Source: Trichosphaerium sp. ATCC 40318
Taxonomy: Eukaryota; Discosea; Flabellinia; Trichosidae
Reading direction: 5' to 3'
Assembly (NCBI GenBank): GCA_038496445.1
Contig: JALMLS010000002.1
Coordinates: 1 to 27,340, forward strand
Length of the DNA: 27,340 nucleotides
Part shown: positions 10,112-20,087 of the stretch, one piece after another
How positions within the stretch are numbered: position 1 is the first letter of the stretch
Layout: the number at the start of each line of letters is the position of its first letter
Translations under genes and position numbers: made by a program
Notes under the pieces: generated by a model
The model's database searches: none
What the model was told of the DNA's origin: nothing
What the model saw: the letters and a program-made list of their open reading frames with translations, nothing else

Positions 10112-10545
10112 AGGTGTTCTGTACAACGTTGAGACAACGTATAAAGGCTTGCGATGTAACAAAAACACATAATGGAGATGTAGCAATCTTACAGGTTCTG
10201 TACCTCAGATGACCTTAAAGTAAAGCTTTATCAATCATTTACGCAATGATTCAGTGCTGTATGGGGTACTAAAACGAGACGTTTATATCAGTACATGTGG
10301 AGAGCTTTGGAACCAATTTTTATCAATGCTCATTTTCTGGATAAAGTGTTTCAGTGTCACTTCTTTACAGATTTTCACGATTCCTGTTCTATTGACACCG
10401 ACTTATCGGTTGATGACTTTTTAAATATCTTTTCATACCCAAGCTATGATTCTCAATACGCACCCACCTCAATTTCAACCCTGTTACTTGTAAAGAATGT
10501 TGCAAGTGCGCAACTTCTGATCACAATATTGTGTTACAATGTTTA
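10112..10545 (+). pseudogene. Truncated, decayed tandem copy of the 9.1 kb F-box-like gene
   Basis: From about 10112 the sequence repeats the parent from about 9245: the phrases TGCGATGTAACAAAAA, CGCAATGATTCAGTGCTGT and TTTTTAAATATCTT all recur. The copy lacks the 5' end and start codon, carries many substitutions and indels (for example in the segment matching AGTACATCAGACGAGC), and loses several Cys codons of the zinc-binding region. An 83-codon frame at 10295-10546 is only a surviving piece. Same orientation and under 200 bp away, so a local tandem duplication is the simplest origin. Confidence 0.82.
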
Positions 10546-10683
10546 ACAAATACATACGAATCAGTGGTACCTTGTTGTTACTCAGATATTGGTAGCTGCC
10601 TTTATGTGTTAAGGGTTACTCACCTGGTATCAATAGCATCAATGCAAGGTAAGATTAGAAAGTGTTTTTTGAGGATGCACTAG

Positions 10684-11210
10684 TCACGTGCTCACGATCT
10701 CTTTGGTTACTTGAATACTATACGGTAGCTGGTGGAACAATACTACAGTAAAATAATTATCATAATGTGGCCGCACTACATACAACCCTAGATATCTAGT
10801 TGTAACAAGCTTCTATGATGACAGAATAAAAAAACTAAGCTCCGTTTGTTGTACTTGCTTTACCACTAAATTTATTATACCTATTGTATTCAATAGGCAT
10901 ACCTTAACACTAACTGGTTCATCTTTGTCACGAGTAGAAACGTCGTATAGTGATAAAAAGCTAAACAATATTTTTTTCAAAGTAAATCTAATAAGGTTAG
11001 ATAAATCCATCGTCCATTGGCTCCTACACAACTACACAGATTGGAGGAGAACCTATCTCTTGGCTTGACGGTTTGGTATTTATTCAAAGTCAAATACAAT
11101 AAAACTACAACCGATACCAAAAAACTGTCCAGTAATATTTCCTCTAGCCGTTCCCTTACATTGTTGACTTGTACGTTAGTAGCCCAACCTCCATTAGTCT
11201 CAAAGTCCAT
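10684..11210 (-). CDS. Small hypothetical protein, three exons
   Basis: Model: exons 11118-11210, 10903-11031 and 10684-10812, each a multiple of three and joined by GT-AG introns in phase 0, giving 116 aa. The protein begins MDFETNGGWATNVQV, has an amphipathic helix (RERLEEILLDSFL), a hydrophobic Leu/Phe-rich middle (RFTLKKILFSFLSLYDV) and a beta-like end (RYLGLYVVR). No signal peptide or known motif was recognised. Three clean phase-0 junctions support a real gene, but with no family match the model rests on splice logic only. Confidence 0.42.
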
Positions 11211-11438
11211 AAACCCGGGTTTGTACAGCCATTAAATACGCTTTCGGACAGGGTTTTCGCTTTGCTCAGTACCCGACTTTCACGCATATTATCAAGGGAA
11301 CTAAATATTTAGTAGTGTAACTTAACCGCGGACAGACTTAGAACAGACACTGCCTACAACTTATTCCGGAATTCTGTAGAAACAACTACAAATATATTGC
11401 GTTCGACATTAAAAGCAACAAGCAAAGCATAACTTGCA

Positions 11439-14024
11439 ATGAATTACAGTGGATATGCATTTGTTCTCGTTGCCATCATTATCGGGTTGGCCGCAACACA
11501 AACCCCTAACGCCTTTATAAGTTCTGGAACCAGTGGATTCCAAATACGCATGATTGCAAGCGATAACATAGTTGTACACTGTACGTATCACAAAAAGTAG
11601 TGTTTTTTTTTAAATAACTGTATCGTAGCATGCTCAACCCCTTCAGGGATAAGAGCAATGACATACTTGCCTTCCAAAAACTTGCTTTTTGTTGCAACAC
11701 TTGCAAGTTCACCAACCCCAACCTTCCTTATTATGGATCCTTATACATGTCAAATACAGGTACACAGCCGCCAAGAAAATAGTCTACCTTCAAAAAACTC
11801 AATTTTCGCCTTCGTTTTTTGTTATTTTCAAAATCTACGCGTACCTGGTGGCCCTGGTATATGTAACCTTTGTTTCGAGCGAAATAAAGTGTATTAATAT
11901 TGTTTACAGAAGGAATGCTTTTTAAGCAGCGATATACGATCAATAAGCGTAGATCCAAACACTGAGATACTTTACGGCATTACTAGTGGAAATGAAATCG
12001 GAACTACGTTTTTTGGAAATAGACTACTCAACTTCTGATATGACTTTTAAACTTGCTTGTGAAGCTAATTTAACTGTTTCAAGGACAGAGCGTACGTCTA
12101 GACTTCATTTTCTAAATGACAAAACGAGAACTACGCTGGAATTTCTTTTCGCTTAAAAGTTGATATTTCCGACATCAATGTTGTTGCGAAAGCTATTTAC
12201 TTGCGGAGTAACGAAAGCGTTTACTACATTGGGACTAATTGCTTCTATCAATAGTTGCGTTTAGCGACTCAACACTGGTAGTAGGTGGCAACCAAAAAAT
12301 GTCAGCTATTCCTTCTTTTAATGCGCCAAATTGCACTGCATCTACAACAGGCACTAGCCCAGATGGAGGCATGTTTATTGTCCAACTTTCTTTTTTTTCT
12401 GATATTCTTTTCCCTTACTGGTATGTGTTTGTAATGTCTTAAGTTCCTTTTTTTTTTCTGATTTACTCTTCTTAGCAATCGCTTTTATTTCAGATGATGA
12501 AGTGGTTACATCGTCTTTTTCAGGCTTCAATAAATTTAATATCAACACAGGAGCAATATCAGACTACTCCACAAGTATATCAAATGGACGTGTAATCACA
12601 TCAATGTTCTATGATGTGTCAACAACAATCGCTCCTTTTACTACTGCATCACCTAGTACTGAAGCACCCACTCTACAACCTACAATAGCTCCAGATGGAG
12701 GTGTAATAGATGTGTTTATCATGGGAAAGTCAGGAACAGTAGGATTTGATTATCGGATGATTTCAAATACTAGTGATATTGTTGGTTGTAAGTATTGATC
12801 TTTTGACAACGCTCGTGTTTTGACCTTTTTATTAGCTTGTTCTACACCGGCTCTAGAAAACATTCCTTTTGCACAAGAATATAGCAGTGCTATCGATAAA
12901 GTCATATACATCAATGCCAATAAGAGGATTTTCACGGTTGATCCCTACACATGTGAAATAGTACGTTGCTGTTTTCGTTTTATTGTGACAAGTTGTTTAT
13001 GTATTAAAGTGGTTTTGAATATGATAAGAGTTGCACTATTCCCGCTAATACATTCGGTTTGATTGTAGACAAAGAAAGCGGACGTATTTTTGGTGAGAGT
13101 TTTGGCGATACTGTCCTGGAAATTGATATGGATACGTGTTCATTTTCTCATCATTGCAGCGACCAAACATTTTTAGCATCTGCAGGTACAATACTAAAAT
13201 ATTTACTTTTGATCTGGGTGTAATTAACCCTGCGTTAGGTACACTTATTGATGGTGTTCTGTATATTGCTGGTGATATCGGAATAAGTAAATCGTTTAAT
13301 TTTATGGAGGGATCATGTGCTCCAAACATAACAGCTGGAGGCCTTTGTGACATTGCTGGTATGTCCATTAATCATTCACTCATTATTTTACTTCTCAAAC
13401 TGACAAATGCGCACAGGTCTGACTGCAATATCGAGTGAAGTTCTTGTTGGCTCTTGTAGAAATGGCAACTTAGTACACATCAATGCAACAACTCTTTCTC
13501 TTATAAAAACAGATGTGAATGTTGGTGTCAGTTTGGGAATCTCTTCTTTCAAATACAACCCTCCTCCACCACCTACAACTTTGCCTCCAACGACATTACC
13601 CCCAACTGCACTTCCTACAACTCTACCCCCAGCTACACTTCCTACAACTCTACCTCCAACGACATTACCCCCAACTACACTTCCTACAACAACTTTGCCT
13701 CCAACGACATTATCCCCAACTGCACTTCCTACAACAACTTTGCCTCCAACGACATTACCCCCAACTACACTTCCTACAACAACTCTACCTCCAACGACAT
13801 TACCCCCAACTACACTTTCTCCAACAACGGCGTCACCTACCACAGAGGCACCAACAACCCTGCCGCCAATTACTATAACACCTACAGCTGGAATACCAAC
13901 ACAACCTTCAAACCCTACAACAACCCCAACATTCGTGTCAGTAACATCAAGTTCTACAACAACAAAACTCTACATACTGTTCAATATGTTAATTCTTCTT
14001 GGTTTGTTCTGTTTTCTCCAATAA
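11439..14024 (+). CDS. Stalked cell-surface protein with two tandem ectodomain modules (2-nt frame break)
   Basis: Model: 11439-11580, 11629-11759, 11910-12091, 12160-12207, 12255-12368, 12494-12787, 12836-12960, 13029-13135, 13186-13358, 13417-14024, about 641 aa. Seen: an N-terminal hydrophobic signal peptide (AFVLVAIIIGLAATQ). Two homologous modules follow, each with Cys-rich blades (SCSTP, then MDPYTCQIQ or VDPYTCEI), possibly beta-propeller-like, and a Thr/Pro linker; the second linker is a long TTLPP stalk. The end is a hydrophobic tail (ILFNMLILLGLFCFLQ) with no cytoplasmic residues, like a GPI-anchor signal. Exon 3 is 2 nt short near 12014, where the 26351 copy reads TTTTTTACCG and this one TTTTTTGG; the frame recovers only if those bases are restored. 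The 12369 intron has a GC donor. AATAAA overlaps the stop. It may be a recently broken gene, an allele or an assembly error. Confidence 0.75.
13560..13835 (+). repeat. Minisatellite encoding Thr/Pro stalk (TTLPP repeats)
   Basis: About 18 copies of a 15-bp codon block (Thr-Thr-Leu-Pro-Pro, with Ala and Ser variants) arranged in higher-order units near 48-51 bp. Such Thr/Pro arrays are typical O-glycosylated stalks. Near-identical units predict length variation between strains. Confidence 0.85.
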
Positions 14025-14439
14025 ATATTGTCGGTATTCTTATTACGTATTTTGTAGCTTACTTAACTGGCTCTTATTTGTTAGTAAGACATACCCACCT
14101 TTAAGGAAAAGATACAGCTAAGGATAATGTGTAAGCTCATCTTTGAAATTAAAAACAACATCCCTATTGTTACCGCCATCTCTCGTTGGTTCAAACCTCA
14201 ATATCTCTGTTCCTACCTACCACCAATACTTGAATCTAATAAAAATCGAATAATTTTAGAACAAATATTTGAACAATCGTAGGGCAAAATTCAAAATACA
14301 CAAAAAGAGTAACAAAACAAACTTTATTCATTTCCAATAACTACTTTTCTATTGTTGATCTTAATTCCAAAGTTCTGCGTCGCTTGTCAGAGTTAAATGG
14401 TTGTACTACATCTTTTACACTCTACATACAACATCAAAA
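14025..14439. other. Convergent 3' spacer
   Basis: Space between the 3' ends of two surface-protein genes. AATAAA on the plus strand overlaps the stop at 14022. A minus-strand AATAAA (plus TTTATT at about 14322) lies downstream of the LamG-like gene stop. No coding frame seen. Confidence 0.6.
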
Positions 14440-16223
14440 TCATGATAGTGATAAATATCTTAAAATATTCTCACAAAATCGACAAGAACGTACTGGTACA
14501 TAATACACGAGTATTGCTATAACAGCAACAGCGATAACGATGATAATGACAATAGCGATTAGCAAATATGCCCACCACTTGAGACATGTGTCTTTGATTG
14601 TTAAAGCAACTGAAAATTGAGATTGTTTCCATTGTTCTTCAAACTCTGCTTTCTTGCAGTTATCAGAGTGTATAACTTGTATCTCTGAGAAACGTTCGGT
14701 ATCATTCATACAGTTAAACGTCAACAAAGTTCTTTCACTATCATTTGTATCATCAGTAACAATAATGAGCTTCCCTGATGGATTAAAACATCCTGACACA
14801 ATATTAAAGGTTGATGCTGGATTAGTTACAATTACCTGTAATATTTAAGCTACCACCGTTGCTAAATCGAAGTGTTTGATTGCTTTGAAGATTATAGTCA
14901 CCGGAAAAGATAACGTTTGTATCTATCAAGGCATTGTCAGGTAATTCTGTAACAATCACAATAGAAGAAGATGGCGCATTTGTTTGTGGTGCTATCGGTG
15001 ATGGCTCAATTATTCGCCTTGTTACAAATTAGCATTGCTTTCTCTTGTTTGTATTCCTTACCCATCCAACAACAATTGAGGAGGTCGTGTCCCTATAAGA
15101 TCTACTGTAACATCCTTGGCTTTCACAACTGGATCAAAAGTGTTTTCGAAATTAAAGTAGTAAAGTAAGCTTGGATCATTGACGTTAACATTGTTTGCAA
15201 GTTGAGCTACTTCAGCTCGGCTTAACGTCCTAGCTGAAAATAAGAAAAAAAAACTAGAAGAGATTCTTCGCCATCACCTGTTCCATATTGTGTATTCATC
15301 TATTTCGCCCTTGATAGACATTATTGAAGGTATTGTGGTATTATGTCTATGAAACTTACTCGGAATCCATATTGAGCAATTTCTTCGTCGTTTGATGGAT
15401 ACGAGTATCCAATACTAAAAAAATTCTGACAAAGTTAGTTTTTGGGTAGTAATTTGGTATTGTACCTGCTCGGAGCTCTGTATTGGACAACTTACTCCGC
15501 TTTGTAGATGGTGTGACTGATCACCATCGATAGTTTCCAAAGTTACCGAGTTGTCACTTACCCGGTAAGAGAAGAAAACAAAACTCTAAAAAAACCAGTA
15601 AGTGATATTTGTTAAAGCCATTCATGTATTACCCAGTTTCCACTCTTTACAGCTGGGTGTGCATTGGGCAAAAAATGGATGGGTATTTTCGTAAAACAAG
15701 GTCCCCTAGGCCCTCTCTCAAACGTTAGTTGCCTCTTTGAAAGGCTCCTGTCGTAATCACCAACACCGAAGAAAAAGCCCCAAGGTATTTCAAGTCCAGG
15801 AGGAGAATTAGCGAATACCATAAAGAGACGACAATAATTATTGTCGTCACATTCCCTTATGATAGGTCAGTACCATTTTAACCACAGCTGAATACCAAAA
15901 ACAAAAGTAAATCTAGCAGCTTACTTGTCAGTGTCGTTAAGCTTCACCCATGCTCCAACAGATATCTCGTCGTAATCACGAAAGTTTTCATTGTTAATGC
16001 GTATCCCACCATTATTTATAGATTCATCTGCTCTACCATTAAACAATACAGACATTCCTGAAGGACGACCTTGGTGATAATTTAGTTTTTGTTTAGACGG
16101 AATTAAATCAAAAATAACAGCTATCAAATACACCAGAAAGAATGTCAATGATGTGAGGTACGTGCATAAACCGGGTAGGATCAAACAAATAAATACAAAG
16201 GCAATTAGTGTAGAGGTCAGCAT
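14440..16223 (-). CDS. LamG-like (concanavalin-fold) single-pass membrane protein
   Basis: Exons 5' to 3': 15925-16223, 15633-15855, one starting at 15585 with an unresolved 3' end, 15360-15414, 15278-15309, 15062-15229, 14836-15017, 14440-14792. All other phases agree. Seen: a signal peptide (LIAFVFICLILPGLC); a LamG-type jelly-roll with ISVGAWVKL, SGNW and the hallmark GEIDEYTIWNR followed by TLSRAEVAQL; a Pro-rich linker; a beta-rich segment (IFSGDYNLQSNQTLRF); then a long transmembrane helix (AYLLIAIVIIIVIAVAVIAI) and a short basic tail (VPVRSCRFCENILRY). Known: this fold binds carbohydrates or protein ligands. Inference: a type I surface receptor or adhesion protein. The donor joining 15585 to 15414 could not be settled: no good phase-2 site exists, so a small break is possible. 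Confidence 0.72.
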
Positions 16224-16876
16224 GGCTTTTGATCAGCGACAGTGGTATAGCCGTTAATTTTAACAACGCTAGTATGCTTTTTAATTGATCAAGTGTTGTT
16301 CACTTTGTCGTTAATCTTAAGGCAACAAAGTCAGTTATTTGTGAACTTTTGATCAAGTGGTATTTAACATAGGAACTTGATCTTTGGCCTTGTTTTAGCG
16401 TCTCCTTCTTTAAACTTAACTCGTAATAGGAATTTTTCGGGATTTTTTATGATTACGCAAAGGAGTTTGATTCGCAATACGCACAGCACGTATTAGTACC
16501 TTTATAAACACTAATAAGAGCAAATCTTAAAATCTATGCAGTAGCATTTACATGTAAATGTTGTCTATGAAAAGATGCTGCAAGGAATAATTTAGGAGTC
16601 TTTTTCTCATATCGGCGAGCGACAACCTAGTGAAAAGCTTGCTTAGTGATTATAGCAAAAAATAAAGATGGTTCCTATTCAGGAACCTGCCGAAATTTAA
16701 ATGTAAAATCCATCGTTCCAAACAAAAACTAAAAATATCACGTGATTTTAACCACAAAACCTATAACTCTGGACATTCGTGTAAGAAGGTTCAATGAGAA
16801 ATATATGATACTAAACAAATCGTTTTTAACCGTTTGATTACAACTGACCGGCGTAAGCAAGTACGTTACATGTACA
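16224..16876. other. Divergent intergenic region (shared promoter space)
   Basis: Lies between the start codons of the LamG-like gene (minus) and the F-box/LRR gene (plus). It contains several TGATCAAG-like words, a perfect 16-bp palindrome CATTTACATGTAAATG at 16545-16560 and CACGTG at 16739, 138 bp before the ATG. No coding frame. Confidence 0.45.
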
Positions 16877-17704
16877 ATGTCATCTAAACAGCTATCATCA
16901 ATAAAACAAATCCTGGGTCTCCAATGGATACCACCAGAGGTATTAACGCTTATTTTGCGGTATTTACAAAGGAAAGAGCGTATTAGAGCGTCTGCAGTAT
17001 CTCACTTGTTTAACGACATCATTCGGAACAATATTGGGTTTGATCGCATTTTTTTGAAACAAGCATCAGATTGTTGCGTTCTCAGGAGCAGTCCGTTGCT
17101 TAAAAACACTTTAATTGATTGTAGTTATTTGGAAATATCTGCTGGCAACATGGCTTGCCTGTACGGTGTTCGCAAAATAGATCTACGACAAGCCAAAGTA
17201 AGTGATAAAGCTATACTTGCTTTGCAAACAAATCAAGTTCATACGATAAACCTGTCAAATACAACTGTAACAGATATTTCTTTAAAAGCTCTTGGTGCTG
17301 GTGTACATACTATTGACGTTTTTCGTTGTCCAAACATTACTGTTGAAGGAGTAGAAGCACTTAAGAATGTTCACAAAATCGTTCTTAGTAATCCACAAGA
17401 CTCATGGCTCGAACATCTTATTAATGTTCATACTGTTGATATTTATGAAGGACAAGTGACTACTGATGATGGAATTAAAGCCTTGAGTAATGTCAAACAT
17501 CTAACACTTTGTTTTTGTGACACCATAACAGATGGAGGTTTACAGCATTTGGTTAATCTAGAGCGTCTTAATATAGTGCATTCCAGAAATATCACAAACT
17601 CATGTTTAAAACACATGAAATCTCTTAGATCCGTTACAACCAGTAAAAGCTGTCATATCACAAGAGAAGCAGTTGAGGCGCTGGGTATAAAGTGGCTTAA
17701 ATAA
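16877..17704 (+). CDS. F-box / leucine-rich-repeat protein
   Basis: Uninterrupted 275-codon frame. The F-box occupies about residues 14-55 (WIPPEVLTLILRYLQRKERIRAS, here broken as WIPPEVLTLIL and KERIRAS, then HLFNDIIRNNIGF). LRR units run from about 85 to 270, with HTINLSNTTVTDISLKAL, ITVEGVEALK, TDDGIKAL and ITDGGLQHLVNLERL. The C-terminus (EAVEALGIKWLK) matches that of the 24498 paralogue (EAVEALGITWNPK). Known role: SCF substrate adaptor. It has no intron, and the start ATG gives the same MSSK opening as the 24498 gene, which supports both starts. It is likely an intact, expressed family member. Confidence 0.9.
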   Translation: MSSKQLSSIKQILGLQWIPPEVLTLILRYLQRKERIRASAVSHLFNDIIRNNIGFDRIFLKQASDCCVLRSSPLLKNTLIDCSYLEISAGNMACLYGVRKIDLRQAKVSDKAILALQTNQVHTINLSNTTVTDISLKALGAGVHTIDVFRCPNITVEGVEALKNVHKIVLSNPQDSWLEHLINVHTVDIYEGQVTTDDGIKALSNVKHLTLCFCDTITDGGLQHLVNLERLNIVHSRNITNSCLKHMKSLRSVTTSKSCHITREAVEALGIKWLK

Positions 17705-18153
17705 TCCAACACCCCTCAATTCTAAGAAAAGGAAGTTCAATTATTTTTCCTTGTACACCACAATTTCAATACACCATTTACAATATTTATGCTGTTGAGT
17801 TGTTGTCAAATTTTCAAGTGCATACTGAGTATTTGAATGCTAGTTCAAATATTATACTTATACCACGTTGCTCTCTTAAAATAGATACCTTGCGTTTACT
17901 GTTTTGCAGGCAACAACTTTCAACATTGAAATCCAAAACCAACATAGCGAGAGTGACCCACTGTGGTATAGCTGCCGGACATTCGGCGTTATAATTTCTC
18001 CATTAGCAACAAGTTGCTCTATTATGTATCTCAAGCGTATACACTGTTTTACCTAGTACTAGGTAGGACTCTTGTACACAGTGGAAAACAACAGCACGCG
18101 AAGCAATGGTTCACTTAAACATACTGATTTTTTCGCACCCAGTATCGATCATA
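17705..18153. other. Intergenic region
   Basis: No convincing exon. Contains a perfect 14-bp palindrome ACCTAGTACTAGGT at 18051-18064. Presumably the terminator of the F-box/LRR gene and the promoter of the stalked surface gene. Confidence 0.45.
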
Positions 18154-20023
18154 ATGAACACTAAGCACCTTGTGTTTGTTGTTGTATTGCTGTCATTTAG
18201 AAGTATGTTACCTTCAACTATAAATACGGTATAGCCAGCTAATAAATGTACACAGTAGCATCTGGTTTGGAGTTGAATGAGTGGGGTGATTTGCGTGCTC
18301 TAGGCTTTGAAGGTGTGCTTGAGGATACTGATCAAGACATACGTGATCCAGTTATCGCAACTGGTTCATTACCAGATAAAGGGGATGTTGTATGCATAGC
18401 AGTGCGTATCGCTAGTACTGTAGATGGATCTCTGGCAATTTCTGGGTTCGCTGTAATGATGGGAACAAGACAAGGCAAGAACACGTGTTTTATTTGCTTT
18501 TTCTCGCTCTTTGGGCTATTATTAAACAAATAGTTTGTAGAAATATCTGGTGGAACAGCAAGTGTGGTTAGAATAACAGCGAGATCAGCTTTTGTACAAG
18601 TTATTTATGGCAAGGATGAATTTGCAATTTTGAGTCGAGATACAGTTGCAACTTCAAGGTATACAATGTTTCTCCGCTTTGTTAGTTATACTGGAGGAGT
18701 ACGTGCTGAAGAGCTTCCATAGTGTTAATTTTGCATAGGATTTGACGGTGTCGGATCCTCTTGAACTACATACTGGGACAACAGTGTATGATGCACAGTT
18801 AGGCTTTACATTTGCAAGACGTAAGTGACTTAACTTGTTAAGTTATCAGTACTAAACACGTGCGCTTTAGCTACGAGTACTTACTTGATTGTGAGAGAAT
18901 CATATTTTCCTATTTTTGTAAATGCGGACAAGCGAGTTAAAAAACTGAACACTAACTGTACATACAACAACTGATTAAGGTACTTTTAACTAATCAACAC
19001 TTAGTTATTCCCTCCATGACTTTACCAGTCAGAGACACAACAGCTGTTGCTATGGATGAGTGCTTCCTTTTCTTATTTCACAGGGGTAGTAACATCGAAA
19101 CAAGGACAATCACTTCTCCATACACAGAGGTAAATAACAAAAAAGCTCTTTTGTTTACATGTCTTTAACTTGTGATTAGATGATGGACCTTACATCTAAT
19201 AGAGGTGTCACAACTCACTTCTTTCGTGATGTCGCTTATGAACCTGTTTCAAAACAAGCTGCTGTGTTGTCATTTTTATTTTTAGATACAGTGCGACTGA
19301 CACAGCTTACGCTAGACTGCTTTGATTCGCGACAAGTCCCTAAAAAAGTTCACGAAGATGTTATTGCAACAGACATAGAAATTGATTCAAAATCTAACAA
19401 CGTAGTCATAGCTCCGGCTGCAAATGATAGTAAAGCATTTATAGCTTCTGTTATAAGAACAAGTGGGCGTAGACAGACACTTCTGTTCTCCATCACAAGT
19501 GAAAACAATCACATTACAAAAATCTTACCAAATGAACCTTATCAACCTGTAACTCAGGACGTAGCTTGGATAGCCGAGAGTGGAACTAGATGCGGTTTAG
19601 GTGTGGTACGTGTTATCCATACTCATATTAATTCTAATAATAAATAAGGTTGTAACCCAAGGATCAACGACTGTGTCAATTTTTTTTGCGGATGAAACTT
19701 ACTTATGCCCACCTCCACCCACAGCGCCACCACCATCAGATCCACCCACTACAATTCCCCCTTCTACACGACCGCCAACGAAAACATCTATTGCTAATCC
19801 AGTGACGACGCCATCACCAAATCCAATACATACTCCGTCAACTGCAGGACCCAGTAGTTCGAACTCACCTGCTCAAGCAGGTGTTCCTATTGAAGAGCCA
19901 ACAACCAGTAGCCCTGATTCATTCACACCTCCGTACAATAGTACTCAACTATCTAGTGCAGTTGTATTAGAAAGTAGCATTGGTCTGCTTTGTGGATACT
20001 TGTTAGTCTGCCTTATCATATAA
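18154..20023 (+). CDS. Stalked cell-surface protein with C-terminal anchor
   Basis: Model: 18154-18202, 18256-18474, 18541-18698, 18739-18820, 18871-18957, 19029-19129, 19180-19605, 19649-20023; all phases fit, 498 aa. Seen: a signal peptide (MNTKHLVFVVVLLSF); an ectodomain rich in beta-like blades (GDVVCIAVRIAS, YDAQLGFTFAR, SNNVVIAPAANDS) reminiscent of a propeller; then a Pro/Thr/Ser-rich stalk (from CPPPPTAPPP); and a hydrophobic C-terminus (SSIGLLCGYLLVCLII) with no cytoplasmic tail, suggesting a GPI anchor. The second intron uses a GC donor (CAAG/GCAAGA at 18475); phase supports it. The plan matches the 11439 gene, though sequence identity is low. Function unknown: probably cell-surface recognition. 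Confidence 0.75.
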
Positions 20024-20087
20024 ACAATATTGAAGTAAAGTACCTAAAAAGTCTTTGTTTGGTCAAAAATAAAAAAATAAGTTGAAA

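Noticed and set aside
11409-11591. Minus-strand frame also present at 26297-26503
   Set aside because: Conserved in both places only because it lies antisense to the duplicated first exon of the surface gene.
13388-13843. A 151-codon minus-strand frame rich in VVGG repeats
   Set aside because: It is the exact antisense of the TTLPP stalk; the repeat pattern keeps several frames open. The plus-strand exon is supported by splicing, signal peptide and anchor.
13519-13878. Plus-strand frame with LQRHYPQLHFLQ repeats
   Set aside because: Shifted frame of the same minisatellite; no start context and it overlaps the supported exon.
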